Part shown: positions 10,347 through 21,997 of the stretch, piece by piece
Numbering within the stretch: position 1 is the first letter of the stretch
How the letters are laid out: every line of letters starts with the position of its first letter
Assembly: GCA_918026815.1 (NCBI GenBank)
Contig: CAKJVC010000095.1
Span: 62,001 to 126,000, forward strand
Direction: 5' to 3'
Source of the DNA: Chalara sp. BL73
Lineage: Eukaryota; Ascomycota; Leotiomycetes; Helotiales
DNA length: 64,000 bases
Program-made: the position numbers and the translations under genes
Notes under the pieces: model-generated
What the model was told of the DNA's origin: nothing
The model's database searches: none
Seen by the model: the letters and a program-made list of their open reading frames with translations, nothing else

Positions 10347-11575
10347 TACCAATGCCCAATAATAGCCTTAGGAACATACAGCTTCTCCAAATGTTTCTCC
10401 TCCCCCATTGACACCTTCCCCCTAACCTCTCCTCAATCCTCCCCACACTCGAAAACCCAACAATCGGACTCGATACCCTCTTATTAATCCAAGCCAAAGA
10501 AACATGGCTCATCTTCCAACCATTCTTCTCCACTAACTCCTGGGCCCTCTTTACAACACCCTCATCCGCCTCCGTCAGCCGCTTCTCAGCCTCAGGTTTA
10601 CTCCTCTCTATCTTCCCCAACTTCTCGAGGGGACGGGCGAGATGTCCGCGGAGCAATGGGGCCCATGGGGTAGGATCTGCACCTGTGGGGCTGCAGGAAT
10701 GGTTGATTTCTTGCTCTCCTTAACGGTACAGGAGGGAGTAGTGGCTTTGCGTACTGATGAATTTCGCCCATCCTTATTTTTCTGCGACAAATTGCAGCTG
10801 CGCAAATTGGGTTGCTCACATGCTACTCGCTCCAATATAGCAGACTTTACTAGAATTTACGAGGCCGTTGAGAGCTTCTATTGGTTCTTCGATGGGGGTG
10901 AAGGGGTCATGGCGATGGATTGGAGGAGGTCGATGTAGTCGAGTTCGAGGCGTTGGAGGGAGTCGTCTATGGTGTTGAAAATTGCTTGTCTTGACAACCC
11001 TACCACAATAATCAGCCTCTATCCTCACTAATATGCGTCTGCGTTCTTCAATCGCTATGCTATGGGAAGGGAGAACAAACCATGATTATTAACATAATCC
11101 TTACTAGCCCTAATCTCCTTCGACCACTGAACCCTTATAATATCCATCTCCTCACCTACAGCACCCCGACACTTCGTCAAAACCACTACTTTATGCCTTG
11201 GAATGTTATATTTCTTGATTGCTTTTCCGACGAGGATCTCGGAGGTACAGTTGGAGTATATATTTGCAGTGTCCCGGGTGTTGAGTCCGAGGTCGTAGGC
11301 GGCTTTGAGCAATGGCGGTGACTGTCTGCAATGTCAAGAGTCGAATCCAAACCAGTGCCATAGGTAAAAATGTAAGATTAAACCTAATAGATGTAGTAAT
11401 GGAATTGGGACCTTACTCTTTCCTCACCCTCAACCCAACTCTCCCACGCCGGATCGCCAATACTTATCGTCCCAAAAATTGGAATTAAGACTTTCAGACC
11501 ACTTTTACCAAGATTGACATACTCTGCTCTGCTTGATTTTACGGAAGCTATCAGGAATTTGGGGAGTTCTGCCAT
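10347..11575 (-). pseudogene. Aldo-keto reductase pseudogene (copy 1)
   Basis: NADPH-dependent aldo/keto reductase of the fungal aryl-alcohol dehydrogenase / Yakc type, now broken. Exon 1 (from 11575) gives VNLGKSGLKVLIPIFGT and GDPAWESWVEGEER, then GTAAG. Exon 2 gives LLKAAYDLGLNTRDTANIYSN (cofactor/active-site D and Y region) and VVVLTKCRGAV. After a second intron come LDYIDLLQ, a one-base frameshift, then IEALNGLVNSSKVCYIGASSM. That frame carries three stops (ATG-TGA, AAA-TAA, CGT-TAA) before WAPLLRGHLARPL and VSLAWINKRVSSPIVGFSS. The frameshift and stops are present in both tandem copies, so they predate the duplication. The stops fit TGG-to-TGA and CAA-to-TAA changes. Copy 1 has an extra homopolymer shift near the C-terminus. 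Confidence 0.8.
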
Positions 11576-12049
11576 TGTTGGAGATTTGCTTAATTACTTG
11601 GATTCTCAATGCCGAAAATTGAGATTCGATTGCTTGGATTTGTAAGGACAGATTCCGGTTTATTGGCAATGGATAATCCTACAATAAGACGGTCGATATC
11701 ATCCCATTCTCTGTGGGTTCCTCTCCCCTGTTCCGTGGCCTGGCTATCAAGACGCGCTCGCGGCGCAATTGACGTGTCTAGCTCGCGTTCTCACCACACA
11801 TGTCCCCAGCCATTCCCCAAGCCTTCCCTTCACAATAATAACCGACTGAATGAATAGTAAGATCACCTCGTCTGTCGAAAACTCGTAAAGCGTTCCTCCC
11901 TTCGAAATCAGCTTCCTCACTTTTCGTCCAAATTCCTGGGCCTGGACTTTTAAGCGGGATTACGCTAATAATTTAACGCCACATTTCAAAACGCGTCTTG
12001 ATTTCCCCACGACACAGCTTCTGACATCGACCTTACAGCCCAGCTCACT

Positions 12050-12891
12050 ATGCTTCCTCGAAAAGGGAAATACGGTAAATCTAAAAGCACACGAGGGTTC
12101 CACAATCCCGTGTCTCGAGATCGCATTTCTAAAAGCGCACCATCTCGCGGCGGAAAAGCGCTACGAAAGCGTCGTGCTGAGGCTCAACCATACACACCCG
12201 TAGAATTTATCCAAAAAGAATGCCTCTGGTTCAACAAACCCGAGGACTGGGATCCCTCCTGTTTGGTACAAGGAATCCGGAAAATTGTATTTGGCCACGA
12301 TTTTGATATCGCAGAGTAGGTGGGCTTGAGAGGCATGGTTGGTATTTACTGACATCAGCCAGTCTACATGTTGAAGCTATTATAGCGGCCGAACCAGATT
12401 TTTGCCATTCGCTGCAAGATTTTCGTGCTGGAGACAGCGAGACAGGCGGGGGTGCCTCGTTGCGAGACGCAGCCATGGTTAGATTTGCCGCAGCTTGTCC
12501 AAACCTTGTCCACGTGCGGTTAGATGGTGGAAGAAACCTTAGCGATGCAACACTCCTTGCGTTTTTCAACAACTGTCCAAAACTTCGGTATATTCAGGTT
12601 TCGGGCAACGATAGATGTATGGGAGGTGTCGAAGGCTCGGCGCTTGATGAGTTGAGGAAAGATCCAGAAATGGCGAAGGAATTAGAGAAAATTCGTCTAA
12701 CAGACCAGATGACGTACACCATTGAAAAGCCCGTGAAGAATTTGTCCAAAGTAAGAAAAAGGCTCATTATCGAACTGGGAGAGACTGGCGAACGTGGCTC
12801 GGGTGTAAATTCATGGATTGGGGGTAAGGAAAAGTTTGGATACCAAGCTTTTGGTGGCCCAGGAGGCTTTAGTCAATGTGGTGGATGGTAG
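12050..12891 (+). CDS. RNI-like (leucine-rich-repeat) protein, 264 aa, intact in copy 1
   Basis: Fungal protein of the RNI-like superfamily (leucine-rich repeats as in F-box/LRR proteins), probably a protein-binding adaptor. Exons 12050..12315 and 12363..12891 (47-nt intron, TACTGAC branch) give one continuous frame. It has a basic N-terminus (KGKYGKSKSTRGFHNP), a central EFIQKECLWFNKPEDWDPSCLV segment, then LRR-like units around ACPNLVHVRLDGGRNLSDAT and NCPKLRYIQVSGND. The tail is charged, then glycine-rich (WIGGKEKFGYQAFGGPGGF). The run of five T at about 12399 keeps the frame; the tandem copy has four and is frameshifted. The protein is short, so it may be a truncated member of the family. 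The start at 12050 is the ATG preceding the conserved basic stretch. Confidence 0.7.
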
Positions 12892-12900
12892 AGTGACTAA

Positions 12901-14626
12901 ATGATGTGAATTTCATGGAGGAGGCAAAAATAGGAGCCATGTTGTAGAAGAATTCCGGGGAAAACAGAAACCGACCCGTTTGATGGCCTGGTTCTTCTGA
13001 AATGAACAAGGGAAGACTATTTTCGTGCCTTGTGGCTAAACGTAATACCATTGAACCACTTATTCAAATAACTTAGTATTAATAATAGTAGACAGTAAAT
13101 ATTAGTCTGATATGGCACAATTTGAAATAAATTATTTGAGCCGTGTTGGTAGTGTGGCCCGCTCTCTTCGATTTACTACCACATCCTCCGTCTTCACCAC
13201 ACCATAACCCAGCCCCACCGAATTGGATATCGTGGATTCACGTAGGAGAACCTACCCGCGAAGGGAATCACTATGTGGAGGAGGATCGCCCTGTCATCTG
13301 CCATTTGAAAGATTCAGTCTAGAGGCTCTTGAACTTGAGAGAAAACAAGTAGTTTCAAGACGGTTCTGGCATGGATACAGCTCCTCCCTAACAGAGGTAA
13401 CCACGGATGCAAAATATAATCTTCAGTACAGGCTGCCGGCATGTCTAACTTCTCCTGAGCCACTTCCCAAAGTCTCACGTCCTTCCTGCATGCGTAGTTC
13501 GTTGCTTCTGAAAAGCAGTTCCAACATTGCATCTAGTGCATATAGACTACCTCGATGAACATACTTCTTCCTGATATAATAAAGCCTGTCCAAAGAGTTG
13601 GAACACTCGGCTCGAGATACTCTCGGGCTGCCTGCGCTGGATAGTCCACGGTAGGCTTTCTCCGGCAAGAAGAGCAGTCGCGACATCCACACCAGCCCGG
13701 CAAAGATGGTAGTAAAATCGTATAGCGCTTTCCAGAAACTGGTACTTCGTGGTAAGGCAAAGGAGGTGGTGCAAGAGATACAAATCCAGCACGATCATTC
13801 AAATTCGATTATAAAATCTTGTAATTCTGCGGAGCATCACGCAATATGAAGCTTTAACCGACATCCCTGCGAAACGAAAATCCAGTAGTATATTATAAAC
13901 TTGGGAATATTTCAACGTTGGGATAATAATATCATACTCAAGGCTCGAATCACTGTAAAATAAGGTCGCTTTTTAGTTTGCACAAAAATTTTGAGCAATA
14001 AATTTTATTGTGGCTTACTTGACTATTTCCAACCGAATTTTTCTGTATTATCATTGTACGAATTTTTTCAACATCTCACGTTTCGGTTACTTGATTTATT
14101 TCCGGCCATATGTAAAATGAAAGTGTTTGGATAGGTTTCATTCTCGTGTTTTTCTTAAGAAATCTCGAAGGGTATGAGGTGCTCCTGGCAAAAATATGGA
14201 GCCCCGGACGTTTTTATTCCTCGTTGTTGGCTGACGGGCTTGCGAATCAGGAACAGTATCCGAGCATAATTCTGCGTCACAAACCCCTTGCGCAATTTCC
14301 CACTTCTTTATACTCTGAAATGCTTTAAAAAGTGCTCCAGTTAGAAGCTAATCCAGTGTAGTGATATTTGTCGGAATTTTAGAAAAATTAGAAAAATGAA
14401 ACGTGAGATATCAAGTTCATAAATGATGTGATAGTAAAAGAATACTACTGTGATCGTGATTAATCCGGCTACTAGAAGAATCGCTGACAAGAATGCACAT
14501 CCTGGATAACGATGTAAATTCAGATTTTATAGCTTCAAACTTTAAAAATGATTCAATTATCCAGTGTTGATGTTTCTGCACTTTGGAAATATACTACGGG
14601 ATTTCCGCCATGCAGGGATGTGCCAG
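12901..14626. other. Mostly non-coding stretch with a possible small gene on the minus strand
   Basis: Between the RNI-like and GMC genes. On the minus strand, 13802-13423 reads MNDRAGFVSL..PYHEVPVSGKRY.. then, after a frame change near 13690, VWMSRLLFLPEKAYRGL.. and LDAMLELLFRSNELRM. It could be a two-exon small gene, but I do not recognise the family. A weak inverted pair, ATCTCACGTTTC (about 14075) and GAAACGTGAGAT (about 14398), brackets an AT-rich segment. Confidence 0.35.
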
Positions 14627-16583
14627 TTACGTATCTACACCTGCATTTGCCGCCGCAGCTAATATCACATCACTTGCCTTCTCGCTAATCATAAAGACAG
14701 AGATCAACGGGAATGTTCCAGGGGTAACAGGGAAAATTGACGCATCCACAACACGCAGACCCTTCACTCCACGGACACGATATTCAGAGTCTAACACTGC
14801 CAGTGGGTCATCATCAGAACCAATTACCGCCGTGCCAGTGGCATGGTGGCCATAGGCCTCAGCTTTAATAAACTCAGTCAGCTGTTCCTTTGAGCTGAGA
14901 TTGCGCCCCGGATACGCTTCTCCAACTGTGGTATTTTCGCCTGGAATGGCATCAAACAACTTGCGCGTGAACTCGATGCCGTCAATCAGTCCTTGAATAT
15001 CCTCATCACCGCCGTCATGGAAGTACTCGAAGTTGATCTCGGGAACGTCGCGAGGATCGCTGGTCCGGAGGGTGACAGTGCCGGCTCGATTACGTGAGTG
15101 AGACTCAGAGATAGTGTAGGTGTAGACATTCGTGGCGGTGATGAGCTCGGTGTAGTTGATGAAAGGTGGGAGATGTCCAAGGACGGCATCCGCCGAACTG
15201 TACATGATCAAATCTCGCTCTTCGCGAGGCGCAACGCTTGACGTGTGCAGCACAAAGGTGAAGAAGCCGAGGGTCGCCCAAGGACCAGTTCCATTCTGCT
15301 TCCATTCTTGATAACATTGATTCTCTTCGAGGATGCCAGTACAATTGTCCCAGTAAGTGAAATTATTAGCAAATTCTTGGATGACAGGGACCTCGTAGTG
15401 ATCTTGGAGGTTCTTGCCAACTCCGGGCAAATCAACCGTCACTGGAATATCATGCTTTTCTAAATCCTCTGCAGGACCGATACCACTGAGCAGCAGGATT
15501 TGTGGAGTGTTGAAGGTGCCGCCTGAAAGAATCACCTCGTGTCTCGCTTTAGCCACACGGGGACGCCAGTCTCATTGCCGGTAGCACGAGGATCAGCTTT
15601 ATAAAGGCTTTGCCCTTCTAAGTACTCGACGCCGGTAGCTCTGAGATCATCGTCGATCTGCACCTTGATAACAAGACTGTTAAACCGAACGACTAGCGGT
15701 AGACCTCTTGCAACACCATCATTCACCCTGCTGCCAGAGCTATACCGACGGCCTTGCTCATCCATCTTAAATGAGATCTGATACACATCATTTTGGAAAT
15801 CTCGGTCCGGTGATAGCTCATTAATGTCCCTCTTGGTAATGACATCAAAGTCAGTGCTTTGGCTCCGGTTAGTATACCCAAGCACAGCAGCCGCACCTTG
15901 CGCGGTAGCGAGGACCTGCGGCTGATTCTCGACAAGAGCCTTATCGCCTACCCTCACCGGCTGGTATCCTTCAAAGCCATGTCCCGGAGTTCCAGGCGGA
16001 ACGACCAAGTTCCGTTCAAGCCTTACGAAATATCTCAACATGTTCTCATGTTCCCAACTCTCATCGCCAGTCAGGTTCGCGATGTTATCCCAGTCCCAGT
16101 TTGATGGCCTTACAGTAAGCCCCCATTATGCGTATCACACCCGCCCAGCGTTCCTGCCCTTGGATACCAGATCCCCAGCTGGGTCGATCCCTCAGGCGGG
16201 TTCGTGCCAACCCATTTCCCCATTCGGCTTCTCCCACACCATTTTGCTGCTCTGCGCGGCAGTAGCCTCGTTCCCGTAGTTTTTAACATAGAACCACCAG
16301 CCTTGCTCTTCGTCCCATTGCGCCCCGGTGAAGAACGCCGGGCTCGCTTGATTGATCCCGGCAGTGAGATTCTGGCCGGCTTCGAGGAGTAGCACCGAGT
16401 AGCCTGCCGTTGCGAGGTTTACGGCCAGTGGTCCACCCCGGGCCCTGATCCTACGACGATGTAGTCGAAGGTGTTCGAGTCATTAGTCGGGTAGGAGCTC
16501 CTTTGTGCTAGCGTCGGGCTGCCAAACGCTGGAGATAGACAACTTAGGGAAAGCGCTAGGAGGGAGAGGGCACTTGATACCAT
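14627..16583 (-). pseudogene. GMC oxidoreductase, frameshifted (copy 1)
   Basis: Same gene as the intact copy at 23725-25686. It is broken by loss of one or two bases in at least four homopolymer runs: GGGG near 15557, CCCCC near 16116, CCCC near 16218 and CCCC near 16432. Reading starts at ATG 16583 and loses frame within the FAD-binding region. No missense or nonsense change accompanies the indels. Either they are sequencing errors (the gene is intact) or the copy is very recently inactivated. Confidence 0.85.
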
Positions 16584-17032
16584 GATGAAGCCTTAACTTG
16601 AGAGTGAAGACTTTATTTTAACACGGCAGCTAGTGCTGAAGGATAGGCTTCCTATGTATTCTTAAACCTTTTATACCCCATTTAACCTCGCCCACCGCCC
16701 ACGAAATTCAGGAGACCCTGCTTCGGTACTTGATGCAATCAGGTAATACCGCCGACGACCGCTGAAGATCTACGGAAGGCGCAAGTGCTAAGGATAGAAA
16801 TATTTTCGCGATGATCCAACCACGGAAAATCACAATGGTGCAACCATCTACCCAGGCGAACATTTGGCGCATTGTGGACTGTCTTGTTTGATGGAAACAT
16901 TTTCAGCAAAAACCTATAGAAATGGGAATAATTCATAGAAAAACCAATGTGTGTGAAGCTCTGAGGATGCAGAGCCGGCAAAAGCATATAAGAAATCATC
17001 AGAATACAACTTGTATTTCATTTGATGTAACA
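16584..17032. other. Upstream region of the GMC gene (copy 1)
   Basis: Putative promoter side of the minus-strand GMC oxidoreductase. Nothing coding recognised. One real copy difference lies at about 16788, where the second copy has three extra bases. Confidence 0.4.
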
Positions 17033-17310
17033 TACAAGGTGGTGCACCCATGTCAGCGCCAAAACTTTTTTCAGGGCAGTTTGAGTGCGCAGCTTTAATC
17101 CCGCAACCCTGATACTACGTATTGACTATCACGACATGGGTGGGAACTTTTGCACCCCACTGTACAATACATACCCCTCTTTCGATATTTTGTTGATCTT
17201 ATCTAATCTGATTCCGATCAGATTAGATAAGATCAACCTTTCCTACAAGATGGGTCGTCTTGACCCACTGCAGAGTCAAATCTCCCCTACAAACGTCATC
17301 TTATCTGATC
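17033..17310. repeat. Nested inverted repeats with a 46-bp perfect hairpin (copy 1)
   Basis: 17192-17237 is a perfect palindromic hairpin with 21-bp arms (GTTGATCTTATCTAATCTGAT and its exact complement) around a TCCG loop. An outer inverted pair CACCCATGTC (17045-17054) / GACATGGGTG (17133-17142) and a smaller GGGTC/GACCC pair near 17252 lie around it. The arrangement resembles a foldback or MITE-like element; ends and target duplication are not resolved. Confidence 0.6.
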
Positions 17311-17763
17311 ACTGATATTAAACACATGATACGAAGTTTTTTCGAAACCTGAAATCCCAAATTTGGAGCTGCGATGTCGGCTTTGATCTGCATCGCCAGC
17401 TACTCAGGTCCTCATGTACTTGTTCATGGAGCTTGTCAATTACGGCACTGACTTCCCTTTATATTTTAAGAAGCGCTGGAGCGCCTTCTTGAGCATGCCG
17501 TCCTAGGAATAACCGAAAGAGCCCCTGCAACAAATAGGCGTAACCCTTGTCTTACCTCATCATGCTCTCAAATTATGAACAACCTCTTTGTTGGGAAGTA
17601 GTGTGGTGCTTCGCTTACCTCCTGCCGTTCGCTCAATCTCTTCTTCACCAATTCGATTAACAGAATTAATTTCTTGCCACGGGTATGGAATTTAGAATGA
17701 ATGGGAAGGCCGACCATAGCAGGCCGAATTACAACGCCGGGAGTAACAACTAGTCAAGGATCG

Positions 17764-18215
17764 TTAATTACGCCAACAAGAGCAGTCAATGTATGACTCT
17801 ACAAGTTCAGCTCCTAATTCATCTGAGAACTTGCGTAGTCTCCTTCGCTCCTCCGGTCTCGCTGGCAGATAAAAGACTGACTCGGGCAATTTTCTCTGTG
17901 TCTTGAGCAGAACAGGGAACACGGACTTTGTTGTGGAGATGCCACTAATTTGTAGAGTATCATGCGGCATTTGGCAATAGACTCTTTGATTTGCTTCATC
18001 AGACTATTATAGCCTTTCGTCCCGTTCCGACCTTGTGCTACAATCACCTCGCTTAGGTGTTCGCCACTTGTCAGAAACCTACTTGTATGCATATTAAGAA
18101 TCAACACGCAACCATAAAACCAATATTGTAATTTCTATCCATTGAAAGCTAAGTCTATACTTTGTCGGCCCTCCTTTTTGAGACAAAAATCTAGCCTTTT
18201 GGGCATAGAATCGTT
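17764..18215 (-). repeat. Segment shared with the zinc-finger locus (copy 1)
   Basis: About 200 bp (roughly 18015-18215) matches 35035-35255 at visibly high but imperfect identity, including TTTCGTCCCGTTCCGACCTT and GAGACAAAAATCTAGCC. In both places the minus strand can be read as a related peptide (LILN..T.RF..SGE...EVIV), so it may be a decayed coding segment. The adjoining 17764-17970 frame (ESVFYLPARPEERRRLRKF) is not recognised. Confidence 0.55.
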
Positions 18216-18230
18216 GAGTTTTGTCAAGGT

Positions 18231-18395
18231 TGTCATGTCCCGTCCCCGAATAACACGTGACTTACCACAACCAAGGCCCCAGAGCCCCTCACTTACATAG
18301 AGCCCACTCTCCCTGAGCTGCTCTCTGTCCTTTAGCTTTGGATTCTCTCATATTATACCACCGTTGCCCATTGTATCCGTAGATGCGCAGCGCAA
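18231..18395 (+). mobile_element. Truncated member of the ~172-bp LTR family (copy 1)
   Basis: Begins TGTCATGTCCCGTCC and contains the family landmarks CACGTGACTTAC, AGAGCCC, TTTAGCTTTGGATTCTCTC and ACCACCGTTGCCCA. The expected ..CGTGACA end is missing after about 18395. No target duplication is visible. Confidence 0.7.
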
Positions 18396-18464
18396 ACGCG
18401 TATCGCTTCAAGCTCGCTATATGAAAACGCGACCGCATTTTTGTAACACGCTATCTTATCTTAA

Positions 18465-19411
18465 TTTCAGAAGGTTTGAAGCAACTTTATACTGTATTAT
18501 ATAGTAAACTAACTTCATTTTTACTTTAGGTTGAACCTTTAAATACGCATATTCAGTCTATTTGCACGCAACTTTAGATGCTTGGCCGCGACTTAGCTGT
18601 CGACGAAGCTATGGCTCGATTTTCTGGCAGATCAAAAGATACTATTACAATACCTTCTAAAACTATTTCAGAAAGTTATAAAGTGTGGTGCCTAGCTCAA
18701 CAAGGCTGTGTATTTGTATAATGTTTTCACAAAAAGGGGAAGGCAAAATCGAGGGCCGCAAAGTGTTGTATTAGCAGCGGAGCTTCTGTCGTTCTACACT
18801 TGATTTCTCAGCTTCCTACAGCTAAATTCAAGTATTGTGCACACTTGGATAATGTCTTTACGTCTACAATTACAGACGGCCAAAATATGGTTGTTCGAGA
18901 ACGCAAACGCTTTTCTGGAACCCTTTTTCTTAGTTGGGACGGCTGGAGTTCTTGTAAGCGATTTACCTACAAAAAAGCTATCGATATCTCAATTCGTCGA
19001 CGATTATAATCATGAACTGAACGCTGTTAATCAAGCTGATCAATTACGATTATACAACTCTGGTTTTCGACGTATTCGCAAAGGGGATAGCATGCTATTT
19101 GGCGTTGTTCAACGTTGTTTTAGTCAATTGCTATTTTCTTTCTTTCTATTCTAAAGCTTCTAATACGCAAAAGTTTACAACTCAAAAACGCTCAGAATAG
19201 AGCTTTCTACAGCTCTAATGAAAACAGCTCAACAAACGCCACGCAGGAGATATGCTTCAACATCACCAAATATCGATTCAAATCACAAATTAGAGCCGAC
19301 AAATAGTGTTCGAGATTGCTATGCTTGCAAAGCAAGAGGTCATGTAAAAGCGCCTTCAAAACGCAGGATTCTAGGGGATACTACAGGCAGTTCTTCGCAA
19401 AACCGATTGTC
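18465..19411 (+). pseudogene. PiggyBac transposase 3' fragment (copy 2)
   Basis: Only the portion downstream of the duplication breakpoint is present: the intron, DEAMARFSGRSKDT, the FVDDYNHELNAVNQADQLR block and the DCYACKARGH tail. The N-terminal third is absent, as expected if the breakpoint cut the transposase. Confidence 0.8.
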
Positions 19412-19448
19412 GATTAAATCTATTCCGACCATTCTTTCCCTCTTCTAT

Positions 19449-20674
19449 CTACCAATGCCCAATAATAGCCTTAGGAACATACAGCTTCTCCAAATGTTTC
19501 TCCTCCCCATTGACACCTTCCCCTAACCTCTCCTCAATCCTCCCCACACTCGAAAACCCAACAATCGGACTCGATACCCTCTTATTAATCCAAGCCAAAG
19601 AAACATGGCTCATCTTCCAACCATTCTTCTCCACTAACTCCTGGGCCCTCTTTACAACACCCTCATCCGCCTCCGTCAGCCGCTTCTCAGCCTCAGGTTT
19701 ACTCCTCTCTATCTTCCCCAACTTCTCGAGGGGACGGGCGAGATGTCCGCGGAGCAATGGGGCCCATGGGGTAGGATCTGCACCTGTGGGGCTGCAGGAA
19801 TGGTTGATTTCTTGCTCTCCTTAACGGTACAGGAGGGAGTAGTGGCTTTGCGTACTGATGAATTTCGCCCATCCTTATTTTTCTGCGACAAATTGCAGCT
19901 GCGCAAATTGGGTTGCTCACATGCTACTCGCTCCAATATAGCAGACTTTACTAGAATTTACGAGGCCGTTGAGAGCTTCTATTGGTTCTTCGATGGGGTG
20001 AAGGGGTCATGGCGATGGATTGGAGGAGGTCGATGTAGTCGAGTTCGAGGCGTTGGAGGAGTCGTCTATGGTGTTGAAAATTGCTTGTCTTGACAACCCT
20101 ACCACAATAATCAGCCTCTATCCTCACTAATATGCGTCTGCGTTCTTCAATCGCTATGCTATGGGAAGGGAGAACAAACCATGATTATTAACATAATCCT
20201 TACTAGCCCTAATCTCCTTCGACCACTGAACCCTTATAATATCCATCTCCTCACCTACAGCACCCCGACACTTCGTCAAAACCACTACTTTATGCCTTGG
20301 AATGTTATATTTCTTGATTGCTTTTCCGACGAGGATCTCGGAGGTACAGTTGGAGTATATATTTGCAGTGTCCCGGGTGTTGAGTCCGAGGTCGTAGGCG
20401 GCTTTGAGCAATGGCGGTGACTGTCTGCAATGTCAAGAGTCGAATCCAAACCAGTGCCATAGGTAAAAATGTAAGATTAAACCTAATAGATGTAGTAATG
20501 GAATTGGGACCTTACTCTTTCCTCACCCTCAACCCAACTCTCCCACGCCGGATCGCCAATACTTATCGTCCCAAAAATTGGAATTAAGACTTTCAGACCA
20601 CTTTTACCAAGATTGACATACTCTGCTCTGCTTGATTTTACGGAAGCTATCAGGAATTTGGGGAGTTCTGCCAT
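19449..20674 (-). pseudogene. Aldo-keto reductase pseudogene (copy 2)
   Basis: Same pseudogene as at 10347-11575, with the shared frameshift after LDYIDLLQ and the three shared stop codons. In this copy the C-terminus reads through to EEKHLEKLYVPKAIIGH, the usual end of this family, because two homopolymer runs are one base shorter. In contrast, a base is missing near 20058 (GGAGGAGTCG versus GGAGGGAGTCG in copy 1). Confidence 0.8.
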
Positions 20675-21147
20675 TGTTGGAGATTTGCTTAATTACTTGG
20701 ATTCTCAATGCCGAAAATTGAGATTCGATTGCTTGGATTTGTAAGGACAGATTCCGGTTTATTGGCAATGGATAATCCTACAATAAGACGGTCGATATCA
20801 TCCCATTCTCTGTGGGTTCCTCTCCCTGTTCCGTGGCCTGGCTATCAAGACGCGCTTCGCGGCGCAATTGACGTGTCTAGCTCGCGTTCTCACCACACAT
20901 GTCCCCAGCCATTCCCCAAGCCTTCCCTTCACAATAATAACCGACTGAATGAATAGTAAGATCACCTCGTCTGTCGAAAACTCGTAAAGCGTTCCTCCCT
21001 TCGAAATCAGCTTCCTCACTTTTCGTCCAAATTCCTGGGCCTGGACTTTTAAGCGGGATTACGCTAATAATTTAACGCCACATTTCAAAACGCGTCTTGA
21101 TTTCCCACGACACAGCTTCTGACATCGACCTTACAGCCCAGCTCACT

Positions 21148-21988
21148 ATGCTTCCTCGAAAAGGGAAATACGGTAAATCTAAAAGCACACGAGGGTTCCA
21201 CAATCCCGTGTCTCGAGATCGCATTTCTAAAAGCGCACCATCTCGCGGCGGAAAAGCGCTACGAAAGCGTCGTGCTGAGGCTCAACCATACACACCCGTA
21301 GAATTTATCCAAAAAGAATGCCTCTGGTTCAACAAACCCGAGGACTGGGATCCCTCCTGTTTGGTACAAGGAATCCGGAAAATTGTATTTGGCCACGATT
21401 TTGATATCGCAGAGTAGGTGGGCTTGAGAGGCATGGTTGGTATTTACTGACATCAGCCAGTCTACATGTTGAAGCTATTATAGCGGCCGAACCAGATTTT
21501 GCCATTCGCTGCAAGATTTTCGTGCTGGAGACAGCGAGACAGGCGGGGGTGCCTCGTTGCGAGACGCAGCCATGGTTAGATTTGCCGCAGCTTGTCCAAA
21601 CCTTGTCCACGTGCGGTTAGATGGTGGAAGAAACCTTAGCGATGCAACACTCCTTGCGTTTTTCAACAACTGTCCAAAACTTCGGTATATTCAGGTTTCG
21701 GGCAACGATAGATGTATGGGAGGTGTCGAAGGCTCGGCGCTTGATGAGTTGAGGAAAGATCCAGAAATGGCGAAGGAATTAGAGAAAATTCGTCTAACAG
21801 ACCAGATGACGTACACCATTGAAAAGCCCGTGAAGAATTTGTCCAAAGTAAGAAAAAGGCTCATTATCGAACTGGGAGAGACTGGCGAACGTGGCTCGGG
21901 TGTAAATTCATGGATTGGGGGTAAGGAAAAGTTTGGATACCAAGCTTTTGGTGGCCCAGGAGGCTTTAGTCAATGTGGTGGATGGTAG
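21148..21988 (+). pseudogene. RNI-like protein, frameshifted (copy 2)
   Basis: Tandem copy of the gene at 12050-12891. The exons and intron are conserved, but the T run near 21496 has four bases instead of five. This shifts the frame after AIIAAEPDF and leads to a TAG. The downstream LRR part (from MVRFAAACPNLVHVRLDGG) is still open in its own frame. The open frame also extends 17 codons upstream of the conserved start, owing to another homopolymer difference near 21110. Confidence 0.75.
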
Positions 21989-21997
21989 AGTGACTAA

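Larger units (their letters stand above)
9360..18464. repeat. 9.1-kb tandem duplication, copy 1
   Basis: This 9,105-bp block is followed head-to-tail by an almost identical 9,111-bp block (18465-27575). The junction near 18464 joins CTTATCTTAA to TTTCAGAAGG, with at most one base of microhomology to the outer breakpoints. By eye I see about 22 differences between the copies. About 18 are one- or two-base changes in homopolymer length. The rest include TT/CC at 15219, a 3-base indel near 16788 and a T/C at about 17244. Confidence 0.95.

Noticed and set aside
10608..10938. Overlapping open frames on both strands within the aldo-keto reductase
   Set aside because: They are shadows of the degenerate reductase; the reading frame with recognisable residues (FAQLQFVAEK, FISTQSHYSLLYR) explains the region, although it contains stops.
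12901..13802. Minus-strand frames at 13.3-13.8 kb as a confident gene
   Set aside because: No family recognised and the frames need an unverified junction; kept only as a possibility in the stretch description.
14627..16395. Copy 1 of the GMC gene as three separate genes
   Set aside because: Comparison with copy 2 shows they are one gene split by homopolymer-length differences.
17192..17237. Rho-independent terminator
   Set aside because: The host is eukaryotic and the hairpin lacks gene context; a foldback element fits better.
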